DNA from: Paenibacillus polymyxa M1
GTDB taxonomy: Bacteria > Bacillota > Bacilli > Paenibacillales > Paenibacillaceae
Assembly: GCF_000237325.1 (NCBI RefSeq)
Contig: NC_017542.1
Span: forward strand, 757,501-821,500
Direction of reading: 5' to 3'
Length of the DNA stretch: 64,000 bases
Made by a program: the position numbers and the translations under genes. The notes under the pieces were generated by a model. It saw nothing but the letters and a program-made list of their open reading frames with translations. It was not told the origin of the DNA and did no database searches. Positions 52,106-60,133 of the stretch are shown one piece after another; within the stretch, counting starts at the first letter, position 1; every line of letters begins with the position of its first letter.

Positions 52106-53905
52106 ATGCCAACCCGAGCAGTCCGCTGGTTCCGGGCGCTGACGGCCCCGTATCGAAGCAGCATTCAGCTCAAGCTGATTTTGACGATGATTGTTCTATC
52201 TGTGCTGCCTGTCATTGCTGTCACGGTGCTGGCTGCGGAGAAAAGCAGAGCATCTATGGAAACCGAAGTGGTCGAGACGAACATGTCCAATATGAAATGG
52301 ACGGGCATTTATATCAGCGACCAGTTAGATCGTCTGAATCATCTGATTTACAGCATTCAGATCAGCCCTGATCTAAGCGATTATTTGAATGAACGCGAGC
52401 CTGACAATCTTTCAAGCCAATTTAATGCTCAGCGAAAAATGTTGAATACGCTGGCGAATGTATATTATTCAGCCGGGAGTCATGTCATCGGTATTCAGCT
52501 GTATCTGAAGCAATCGCAAACCCTATTTACCTTTAATAGTATGCAAAATGAAATTACGACAGTGAGCGGTATTCCCTCGCAGTACGCCGAGATGTGGCAA
52601 GCGAACAAGGATTATTCGATTCGATCAAGCCCTGCAGATCCTGATCGCTTTACACTGACACGCAGTATTCGGCGTTTTGAAGACCAGAAGCAGACGGGGG
52701 CTATTTCATTGGAGGTGCTATGGTCACAATTTGATCAGACGCTGGGTCTGCTGGGACGTGGGGATCAGCACCAGGTATTGATTACAGATGGGGATGGCAG
52801 GGTCATGTATCCAGCGCAGGCTCGTCAGTCGCCTCCTCCTCCAGGAGTACTGACAGCTCTTCGTGATGTTAAGCCGGGTCCCGGGATGCTTCAAACTGCC
52901 GAACATTATGTGTTCTACAATGATCTGGATGTGGTTGGACTGAAACTAGTCAAAATCATACCGACTTCCTCCATTAACCACAGTGCCTTTTCAACCATGC
53001 TGTATGGTATTGTCGTAGGCGTGATTTCAATCCTGGTTTCCATCTGCATTGCCGTTTTCATCGCATGGCGGACTGCACGCCCGATTGTCCATTTGGCGCG
53101 TTCGGTGCAGGAGCTTGATATGATCAAGGGGCCAGCTGGAGAGCCAAGTACACGACCGGATGAAATTGGGTTACTGGAAAGAAGTCTTCATGGGATGGCA
53201 GGCCGAATACGCGAGCATATCCAGACGGAATACAGTATCAATTTGCAAAAAAAGACGGCTGAATTGAAAGCGCTCCAGGCGCAGATTCATCCTCATTTTC
53301 TGCAAAATACGCTGCAAATGATCGGAAGTATGGTGTTTTCACAAAAGCCGGAGGATACCTATGAAGTCATTCGTTCGCTGAGTGAGATGTTCCGTTACGT
53401 GGTACGGGAGCCTCAGGATATGGCCTCTCTGCGTGCAGAGCTCGATCATGTGGGACATTATATGCGTATCCAGCAGCGTCGTTTTCCGCAAAGATTAGTA
53501 TTTCAAGTGGAGACAGAAGAGCAGGCGATGGATATTCGTTTGCCCAAGCTATCGCTTCAACCATTGTTGGAAAATGCGTTTCAGCATGGTCTTGATCGCA
53601 AGGCAGGGGCGTGGCGAATGGCAATCCGCGTGGAAATTATGAAGGAAGAAGTGTGCATTACGGTCAGCGATAACGGTAACGGCATGCCCCCGGACAAGCT
53701 GGAGAAAGTTCGGGCAAAGCTGGAAAACGCATCGGAGGAACCAATTTGGGCCCAGGGCAGTCATATCGGATTAAGCAATGTGGCTTCACGCATACAAATG
53801 AATTTTGGAGTGCATTATGGAGTGACTATAGATAGTGAGCAGGGAGTCGGTACATGTGTCACTATTCGTATTCCATTCATCTCAGCAGAGGAGGGCAAAA
53901 TATGA
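52106..53905 (+). CDS. YesM-type sensor histidine kinase
   Basis: A 599-residue LytS/YesM-type kinase. Membrane helices lie at about 22-44 and 296-322, flanking an extracytoplasmic sensor of about 250 residues. HAMP is at about 322-375, then the His_kinase domain with QIHPHFLQNTLQ (phospho-His 397) and HATPase_c (PLLENAFQHGLDR; SDNGNGMP; GSHIGLSNVASRI). GAGGAGTG precedes the ATG. It overlaps the response regulator by four bases. Such pairs usually control the adjacent sugar ABC importer. Confidence 0.93.
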   Translation: MPTRAVRWFRALTAPYRSSIQLKLILTMIVLSVLPVIAVTVLAAEKSRASMETEVVETNMSNMKWTGIYISDQLDRLNHLIYSIQISPDLSDYLNEREPDNLSSQFNAQRKMLNTLANVYYSAGSHVIGIQLYLKQSQTLFTFNSMQNEITTVSGIPSQYAEMWQANKDYSIRSSPADPDRFTLTRSIRRFEDQKQTGAISLEVLWSQFDQTLGLLGRGDQHQVLITDGDGRVMYPAQARQSPPPPGVLTALRDVKPGPGMLQTAEHYVFYNDLDVVGLKLVKIIPTSSINHSAFSTMLYGIVVGVISILVSICIAVFIAWRTARPIVHLARSVQELDMIKGPAGEPSTRPDEIGLLERSLHGMAGRIREHIQTEYSINLQKKTAELKALQAQIHPHFLQNTLQMIGSMVFSQKPEDTYEVIRSLSEMFRYVVREPQDMASLRAELDHVGHYMRIQQRRFPQRLVFQVETEEQAMDIRLPKLSLQPLLENAFQHGLDRKAGAWRMAIRVEIMKEEVCITVSDNGNGMPPDKLEKVRAKLENASEEPIWAQGSHIGLSNVASRIQMNFGVHYGVTIDSEQGVGTCVTIRIPFISAEEGKI

Positions 53906-54969
53906 TCAGGGTATTAATCGTTGACGATGAGCCGTGGAACCGCGATATTTTGAAGACATTTGGCACATGGGAAAAGCTTGGAATGGTAGTAGTGGGTGAG
54001 GCTGAGGATGGAGACGAGGCATTCAGGCTGGTCGGGGAGTTAGCTCCCCACATTGTGATTACGGATATGCACATGCCGGGTGCGGACGGAGTAGAGCTGC
54101 TGCAAGCGCTAAATAACCAATGTCCTGATGTGAAAATCATTGTCGTGAGCGGTTATGATGATTTCGCGTATGCCAAACATGCGATCCGTTACAAGGCTGT
54201 TGATTATTTGCTCAAGCCTGTCAATCCTGTCGAGCTGAATGCGGTGCTACTCAAATGCAAAAACGATCTGGAGGTCAAGGCGGCCGAACAGCAGCCAGAA
54301 GCAACAGAACTGGATTATGAGTTTTTCCACAAGTTAACCCGGTATAAGCAACTGCTGCGTCTTTATTTTAATGAACTGAATCGTGACGGGGTGAACTTAA
54401 CATGCAGGCAGGTTGTGCAGGAGCTGGAGAGTTATGGAGCACCAAGTCAACCTATGCTGGGCAGGCTGGTACAGGAGTTGCTTTCCCTGCTGAAAGAGCT
54501 GTCAGCGGATAACGGGCTGGATACTTCTACGGCAAAGGAACGATTTCCGCTTTCGCAGGCTGCCCTATCCTCTGTAGAACATGCGCTGGAATTCGTATCG
54601 TCATGCTATGTTCAGGAATTGGATCAGCTGATTCGGCAACGGAAATACAAAAATAAGCTGAATTTGGAGGAGGTACGGCGGTATATCGACAGTCACTTTG
54701 CTGGGCCGATTACACTGGAGCAGTTGGCGAAAAACTTTTTTGTAAGCAAGGAATATATGAGCAAGGTATTCAAGCAGGAGTATGGTCAGAATGTAACGGA
54801 CTACATTGTAGAACGGAGAATGGAAAAGGCGCGGGAATGGCTGTCCAATAAACAGATTTCAATTAAAGCCGTTGCAGAGATGGCTGGGTATGAAGATGTG
54901 TCTTATTTTTATCGGGTATTTAAAAAGCATTTTGGCATGGCCCCCGGTGAAATGAGAAAGGAAGTTTAA
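53902..54969 (+). CDS. YesN-type response regulator (AraC output)
   Basis: A 355-residue regulator. The receiver has DDE at 8-10 and phospho-acceptor Asp55 in IVITDMHMPGADG. A helical linker is followed by a C-terminal AraC-type DNA-binding domain (ITLEQLAKNFFVSKEYMSKVFKQEYGQ; IKAVAEMAGYEDVSYFYRVFKKHFG). ATG 53902 overlaps the kinase stop and has GAGGAGGG upstream. It probably activates the ABC importer genes 110 bases downstream. Confidence 0.93.
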   Translation: MIRVLIVDDEPWNRDILKTFGTWEKLGMVVVGEAEDGDEAFRLVGELAPHIVITDMHMPGADGVELLQALNNQCPDVKIIVVSGYDDFAYAKHAIRYKAVDYLLKPVNPVELNAVLLKCKNDLEVKAAEQQPEATELDYEFFHKLTRYKQLLRLYFNELNRDGVNLTCRQVVQELESYGAPSQPMLGRLVQELLSLLKELSADNGLDTSTAKERFPLSQAALSSVEHALEFVSSCYVQELDQLIRQRKYKNKLNLEEVRRYIDSHFAGPITLEQLAKNFFVSKEYMSKVFKQEYGQNVTDYIVERRMEKAREWLSNKQISIKAVAEMAGYEDVSYFYRVFKKHFGMAPGEMRKEV

Positions 54970-55078
54970 AAAAATCCAATCCAATAAGTTAAGGGTGTCC
55001 AATGGCAGAAGTGACCTCCCATCCTATAATGAAAGCGTATACAAAATGAGATTTTCAACTTAGGGGAGGTCATTTTGC

Positions 55079-56359
55079 ATGAAAATGTGGAAAGGTGTAT
55101 TGAGTACAATGCTGGTTGGCACGTTGTTGGCCGGATGTGGAGCGAATTCTTCAGGCAGTGACAGCAGCAGTTCCAGTGGAGACGGAAAAACTGTAAATCT
55201 CAAAATGTTTATTGCTCAGCCCCGCTTAAAGGAGCACTACGATAAATACATTAATGCGTTTGTAGCCAAAGAGAAGAAAGATAAAAATATCGACGTCACC
55301 GTTCAACTAGAGATGCCGCCTGCTGACAATGCCGCACAAATTCTGAAGACAAGACTCGCTTCCAACGATGCACCGGATGTATTCGCACTGCATGCGGTGA
55401 ATGAAATTCCACCGTTTTACAAAGCGGGATACTTGGAGGATTTGTCTGGTCAGCCATTCGTCAGTAAATTGATGGATAGTGTAAAGCCTTCGGTGACGAC
55501 GAAAGACGGCAAAGTCGTAGCGGTTCCTTTGGAAACGATCTCCTGGGGCTATTTGTACAACAAAAAGATATTTAAGGATTTGGATTTGAAGCCGCCAGGA
55601 ACGTTGACCGAAATGAAGGCTGTCGTCGAGAAGCTGAAAGCGAACAATGTGAAACCGTTCCTGTTGTCTTACAAGGAATCCTGGATTCCACAGCTGTTTG
55701 TGCCGCTCACAGCAGGTGCGATGATGAACACACAGAATAAAGATTTTATCGAACGGATGAATCAGGACAAAGGTTCTTTTTCCGAAATGAAGAGCATGTT
55801 CGATATTATTGATCTGGTGAACAGCAATGGTACAGACAAGGCGCTGGAAATTGGCGGGGATGATGGATCGGCGGCATTTGCTTCGGGTAAAGCGGCAATG
55901 TGGATTCAGGGACCGTGGTTTGCGGAAACGATTTTAAAATCTGATCCGAAGATGGACTTTGGAGTAGCACCTCTGCCGATTAATGACGATCCTAATGCGA
56001 CCCTGATCAATCTGTCCACTTCGACTTCGTTGGCTGTATCCTCTACCAGCAAGAATAAGGAGGTTGCGCTCGATTTTGTTAACTATGTGTTGGACGACAA
56101 GGATTCCAGCGCGTTCTATGAAGCATTGAAATTTAACCCCATCTCCAAAGTGCATACGTTTAAGAGCTATCCTTGGGTTAATGATGCTACCGAATATGTG
56201 AAAGCAGGCAAGTCGTACCAAGATCCATCAATTCCGCAGGCGGTCAAGGATGAGGCAGGCAAATCGCTACAATCTTATTATGCTGGCCAGCTCTCGCAGG
56301 ATGACGTCATTAAGGCGCTGGGTAAGGCATGGAAATCGTATAACAAAGTGAACAAGTAG
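55079..56359 (+). CDS. sugar ABC importer, substrate-binding lipoprotein
   Basis: A 426-residue family 1 extracellular solute-binding protein. The lipoprotein signal ends at Cys20 (MLVGTLLAGCGAN), followed by a Ser/Gly-rich linker. Features typical of oligosaccharide binders include NDAPDVFALHAVNEIPPFYKAGYLEDLS, SWGYLYNKKIFKDLDL and GKAAMWIQGPWFAE. GGGAGGT precedes the ATG. TATAAT at 55025-55030 may be the -10; no good -35 is seen, which fits activation by the YesN-type regulator. It delivers sugar to the two permeases downstream. Confidence 0.93.
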   Translation: MKMWKGVLSTMLVGTLLAGCGANSSGSDSSSSSGDGKTVNLKMFIAQPRLKEHYDKYINAFVAKEKKDKNIDVTVQLEMPPADNAAQILKTRLASNDAPDVFALHAVNEIPPFYKAGYLEDLSGQPFVSKLMDSVKPSVTTKDGKVVAVPLETISWGYLYNKKIFKDLDLKPPGTLTEMKAVVEKLKANNVKPFLLSYKESWIPQLFVPLTAGAMMNTQNKDFIERMNQDKGSFSEMKSMFDIIDLVNSNGTDKALEIGGDDGSAAFASGKAAMWIQGPWFAETILKSDPKMDFGVAPLPINDDPNATLINLSTSTSLAVSSTSKNKEVALDFVNYVLDDKDSSAFYEALKFNPISKVHTFKSYPWVNDATEYVKAGKSYQDPSIPQAVKDEAGKSLQSYYAGQLSQDDVIKALGKAWKSYNKVNK

Positions 56360-56397
56360 CGGTAACCTACAGAATGACATCGGGAGGGAGAGACTCC

Positions 56398-57282
56398 ATG
56401 CCTTTTAAAATCTACAAAAAATACGTCATGCTGCTGGCGTTTACTGCTCCGGCACTAATCTTTTACGCCATCTTCCTGCTTATTCCAACGATCAGCGGTA
56501 TGTACTACAGTTTTACAGACTGGAACGGATTGAATTCCAATTACAACTTTATCGGCTTGGGGAACTTTGTGGAATCCTTGAAGGAAGACCCCGATTTTCT
56601 CAATTCCCTTTGGTTTACACTTAAATACGTATTGGTCATGATCGTGCTGCAAAATGTACTTGCGCTAGTACTGGCAGTGTTGATTGAGTCACGCACACGT
56701 AGCAAAGGTTTTTTTCGGACGCTATTTTTTATGCCTAATATGATCAGTACCATTATTAGCGCATTTATGTGGACATTCGTTTTTTCCTCCGTGCTACCGC
56801 AAATCGCTGAAAAGACGGCCATCGCCTTTTTAGGTCAATCATGGCTGGGCGATCCGAAAGTATCCTTCTTTTCCATCATTATTGTCTCGCTCTGGAATGG
56901 TGTGGGATATATGATGATCATCTATCTGGCTGCGCTTCAGGGTGTACCACAAAGTTTGAAGGAGGCTGCTATTATTGACGGGGCGAATGCATTTCAGACA
57001 TTGAGAAGTGTGACGCTGCCGATGATTACCCACGCGATTACGATCTGTTTCTTCCTGACACTTAACGGTGCTTTCAAGGTGTATGAGGTCGTGTATGGAC
57101 TGACTGGAGGGGGACCGGGACGCAGTACACAGGTGATTACGATGAACATTTATGAGGAAGCGTTCTCCAACAACTTCCGCTATGGTTATGCGAGCGCTAA
57201 ATCCGTTATTTTGTTCGCCATTGTGCTAATCTTTACTCTGATCCAACTGCGTGTCATGAAGAAGAGGGAGGTGGAGGCATGA
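56398..57282 (+). CDS. sugar ABC importer permease (MalF-type)
   Basis: A 294-residue permease with six membrane segments. The coupling-helix EAA motif is visible (LKEAAIIDGANAFQTLRSVTLPMI). ATG 56398 has GGGAGGGAG upstream; an earlier in-frame start is unsupported. It overlaps the next permease by four bases. It works with the binding protein and a shared ATPase (MsmX-type) that is not encoded here. Confidence 0.93.
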   Translation: MPFKIYKKYVMLLAFTAPALIFYAIFLLIPTISGMYYSFTDWNGLNSNYNFIGLGNFVESLKEDPDFLNSLWFTLKYVLVMIVLQNVLALVLAVLIESRTRSKGFFRTLFFMPNMISTIISAFMWTFVFSSVLPQIAEKTAIAFLGQSWLGDPKVSFFSIIIVSLWNGVGYMMIIYLAALQGVPQSLKEAAIIDGANAFQTLRSVTLPMITHAITICFFLTLNGAFKVYEVVYGLTGGGPGRSTQVITMNIYEEAFSNNFRYGYASAKSVILFAIVLIFTLIQLRVMKKREVEA

Positions 57283-58106
57283 GGCTGAAAAAAGCCAATT
57301 CCTTGCTGATCACGCTGATGCTGTGCGTGGGCGCAGTCGTGTCCTTCTTCCCGATCTACATGGCAGTCATTAATTCGTTTAAAACACAGGGCGAGATGTT
57401 TGCATCCTTTACGGCGTTGCCGACGAAGCTTCACTTTGAAAATTACAGTCAGGCTTTTCATCAGACCCATTTGCTGAACAGCGCTCTGAATTCCACGATT
57501 ATTTCTTTTATCGGCATTGGCGGAATCGTGGTCTGTTCGGCACTGGCAGGCTACAAGCTGTCTCGTACAAGTGGAAAACTGAGCAGTGCAATTTTCTTCC
57601 TGTTTGTTGCCTCCATGCTGGTGCCGTTTCACTCTATAATGATACCGCTTACACGAACGGCAAAGGATTTGTCTGTTCAAGGCAGTACGTACGGCTTGGC
57701 TTTGATCTATATCGGCTTGGGTGTGAACATGGCAATCTTTTTGTATCACGGATTCGTCAAATCCATCCCGCGTGAGCTGGAAGAATCTGCGCAAATGGAC
57801 GGGTGCAATGAGTTCCAAACGTTCTTTCGCATTATATTTCCTTTGCTGCTGCCGATCACCGTCACGATTGCTATTTTGGATTTCCTGTGGATTTGGAATG
57901 ACTTTTTGCTTCCACTTTTGATGTTGACGGATGTGAACCATTACACCCTGATTCTCTCGACCAATATGCTGTTTGGAGAGTACAACAAGGATTGGTCGCT
58001 TATTCTGGCCGCGCTCGTGCTGACCTCTATCCCGGTGATCCTGATCTATGCCTTTTTTCAGAAATTCATTATGGAAGGCATTGCGGAGGGAGCGGTTAAG
58101 GGATAA
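57279..58106 (+). CDS. sugar ABC importer permease (MalG-type)
   Basis: A 275-residue permease with six membrane segments and the EAA motif (RELEESAQMDGCNEFQTFF). The N-terminal pattern FFPIYMAVINSFKTQGEMF is typical of the MalG group. It is coupled to the preceding permease by ATGA and closes the importer operon. Confidence 0.93.
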   Translation: MRLKKANSLLITLMLCVGAVVSFFPIYMAVINSFKTQGEMFASFTALPTKLHFENYSQAFHQTHLLNSALNSTIISFIGIGGIVVCSALAGYKLSRTSGKLSSAIFFLFVASMLVPFHSIMIPLTRTAKDLSVQGSTYGLALIYIGLGVNMAIFLYHGFVKSIPRELEESAQMDGCNEFQTFFRIIFPLLLPITVTIAILDFLWIWNDFLLPLLMLTDVNHYTLILSTNMLFGEYNKDWSLILAALVLTSIPVILIYAFFQKFIMEGIAEGAVKG

Positions 58107-58125
58107 GCTATGCTTCTCATCGTTA

Positions 58126-58160
58126 AAAAAAGCCTTCCTTGATTATAGGAAGGCTTTTTA
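58126..58160. terminator. terminator after the importer operon
   Basis: AAAAAGCCTTCCT and AGGAAGGCTTTTT form a perfect stem with a 7-nt loop between convergent genes. Confidence 0.9.
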
Positions 58161-58185
58161 TTTTGGAACGACGCAGATCCAACTT

Positions 58186-58584
58186 TCACTTCGACAAACA
58201 GCTTATTATAAAAAATAAAAGCGAAATGATGATCAAAAATAGATAAATACTAGAAACTCGTCTTCCGATAAGAGCTCCAAAATCTTCAGGATTTTTATAC
58301 CCAATGATTATACCGGGAATGAAAAAAATGCTGGATAGTAGAAGGCTATAGTGAAATCCAGTATTGTCAACACGATTAGACCATGCGGGCAAGCCTAAAA
58401 AGGAAAACAATTGATCCCCAAACGTGTAATTGTCGAGTTCGTAAGAAGCAGCTAGGCCAAGAAGTAATAAAAGCAGTGAAAGTGATCCACGGCCTATTTT
58501 TTTTCTGTTTTTTCTCACTAATGTAAAGATAATCAGTAAAATTACAATTGCTTGTATGCTGTAGGTCAATATCGTTAAGAACAT
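58186..58584 (-). CDS. small membrane protein, function unknown
   Basis: A 132-residue protein with about four hydrophobic segments (residues 5-22, 34-47, 78-95 and 110-130) and a basic cluster RKNRKKIGRG after the first. I do not recognise the family. It is clearly a real gene: AAGGAGGT lies seven bases before the ATG and codon use is normal. It stands alone, convergent with the importer operon. Confidence 0.75.
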   Translation of the reverse strand: MFLTILTYSIQAIVILLIIFTLVRKNRKKIGRGSLSLLLLLLGLAASYELDNYTFGDQLFSFLGLPAWSNRVDNTGFHYSLLLSSIFFIPGIIIGYKNPEDFGALIGRRVSSIYLFLIIISLLFFIISCLSK

Positions 58585-58691
58585 GAAGTACCTCCTTGAA
58601 CATCAGAATCGAATGAGCGAATGTCAATCTCGGGAGTGATTATACCATATTTTGTAATAACTTCATATACATTTCAATACGGAGTTCGATA

Positions 58692-58757
58692 GCGCAGCGG
58701 TCCATTTGGATCAAGTGAAGCAACAGTGATCGTAAGATCAAATGGAACGCGGAGCGG
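58692..58757. repeat. imperfect long inverted repeat upstream of the protease gene
   Basis: GCGCAGCGGTCCATTTGGATC (58692-58712) pairs with about 58736-58757 (core GATCAAATGGA plus CGCGGAGCGG) with one bulge and a few mismatches, around a 23-nt loop that itself contains GATCGTAAGATC. There is no T tract. It could be a leader RNA structure of the downstream gene. Confidence 0.5.
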
Positions 58758-58801
58758 CCTTAGCCATACAATATTTCATCTGAATGTAAAAGGAGATGAT
58801 T

Positions 58802-59848
58802 ATGTTGGCTACCTTCTCGGCCGCGCTTCAAGTAAAAAAGCGGATGGCCAAGCGTGTCTTGAAAATGTCTGGTGTCCACGGCATTGGCGTAGGATACAGG
58901 GACCCTGCTCATCCCAAAAGGGGAGCCGCTGTCATTGTGTACACGGATCGTCTAGCGTCGGCCTCTACTGGACTCTTGTCGGCCACTGCCTTAGGAAAGA
59001 AATCGAACGTTCCTATCCGAATTGTAAAGACTGGAAAGATCAGAGCTAATGCCACGGACTACAGAGTGCGCATCCGCCCGGTCATCGCCGGCTACAGTGT
59101 CGGGACGATTGAAGGTTCCGGTACAACCGGACTCATCGTTTCCCCAACTGGAGAGCCGGCTACACGTTATCTTTTTAGCAATAACCATGTCCTCAATCCC
59201 TCCAATACAGACAATCGGGAAGCTACAATTCAACCAGGCGGAGCCGATGGGGGGACGGTTGCCCAGAATCGTATAGGACGACTGTATCGTTACGTGCGCT
59301 TAAATCCCACCGGAACGAACCTGATTGATGCAGCGCTTTCGCTTCCGACCCGCAATAACCTGCTCAATCCGCGTTATGCTACAGTGGGAGCCATTCCGGG
59401 TCATGTTACCGCTTATCGCGTAGGAGAAAAATTGAAGAAGGTAGGGCGTACAACCGGGCGGGTTAATGGCACGGTAGAGTCCGTCTATACGGACCTGCAA
59501 ATCAATTATGGGGGAGAGTTGGGCTTACTGACCTTCGAAGATCAGACGGTTATTAGAGGTACGACTCCTGTATCACTACCCGGGGATTCCGGCTCTGTAT
59601 GGCTCAGACAGTCCGATAATTATGCAGCCGCGGTCAACTATGCAGGCACGGCAGATGGTCGCTTATCCATAGCCTTTCCGGTACAGTGGTTCATGCAGGT
59701 ATTCAACACACGAGTAGCCCGCCCCAGCGGGGCAGGCAGGGTGCTCAGAGTAGATACAGGATCTTCCCCTCGCTCCTATACTAGACAACTCACCAGTGAG
59801 GAGCTTGTTCGCTTAAGACCAAGAACGACACGCATTAGACGGAGCTAA
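58802..59848 (+). CDS. trypsin-like serine protease, no signal peptide
   Basis: A 348-residue protein with a chymotrypsin-fold triad in order: His129 (FSNNHVLNP), Asp176 (NLIDAALS) and Ser263 (LPGDSGSVW). The first 100 residues form a basic leader region (KKRMAKRVLKMSGVHGIGVGYRDPAHPKRGAAVIVYT) whose GVHGIGVGY...VIVY pattern resembles a small inhibitor-like or self-folding prodomain. No signal peptide or lipobox is present. ATG 58802 is six bases after AGGAG; ATG 58796 is too close to that site. The C-terminus is rich in Arg. Substrate and location are unknown; spore or cytoplasmic self-processing are possibilities. Confidence 0.8.
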   Translation: MLATFSAALQVKKRMAKRVLKMSGVHGIGVGYRDPAHPKRGAAVIVYTDRLASASTGLLSATALGKKSNVPIRIVKTGKIRANATDYRVRIRPVIAGYSVGTIEGSGTTGLIVSPTGEPATRYLFSNNHVLNPSNTDNREATIQPGGADGGTVAQNRIGRLYRYVRLNPTGTNLIDAALSLPTRNNLLNPRYATVGAIPGHVTAYRVGEKLKKVGRTTGRVNGTVESVYTDLQINYGGELGLLTFEDQTVIRGTTPVSLPGDSGSVWLRQSDNYAAAVNYAGTADGRLSIAFPVQWFMQVFNTRVARPSGAGRVLRVDTGSSPRSYTRQLTSEELVRLRPRTTRIRRS

Positions 59849-59943
59849 TTCCTCTGCTGATGGAAAAGCTGCCGCTGATTGTTTCGGTAAAGTGGTCGCT
59901 TTAAGAGGTTTCCATAGGAAGGCTCGCTTCGGAAGCATCATCT

Positions 59944-59990
59944 CCCCGGATTTCTCCCCTGATTACAGAATTAATATAAGAAATCCGGGG
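59944..59990. repeat. perfect 12-bp inverted repeat in the 59849-60133 gap
   Basis: CCCCGGATTTCT (59944-59955) and AGAAATCCGGGG (59979-59990) with a 23-nt loop, flanked by a direct repeat GGAAGCATCA (about 59931 and 60002). There is no T tract on either side, so it is not a standard terminator, though it lies between convergent genes. The rest of the gap to 60133 holds short A/T-rich repeats (ATACCAATCATT-like) and no gene. Confidence 0.55.
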
Positions 59991-60133
59991 CGGAGGCGAT
60001 GGGAAGCATCAGCAAAAGTAATTCACGATACCAATCATTTACGACGCAAATGTTTCACGGTATAAATCATTCATAATACCAATTATTCACAATCTAAAAC
60101 GTTAATGGCATGAAATGAATGCATAGGTGTATT

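Noticed and set aside
57186..57941. 251-codon frame opposite the permease gene
   Set aside because: It overlaps a clearly conserved membrane protein gene and its product is low-complexity Arg/His/Gln-rich sequence with no family likeness.
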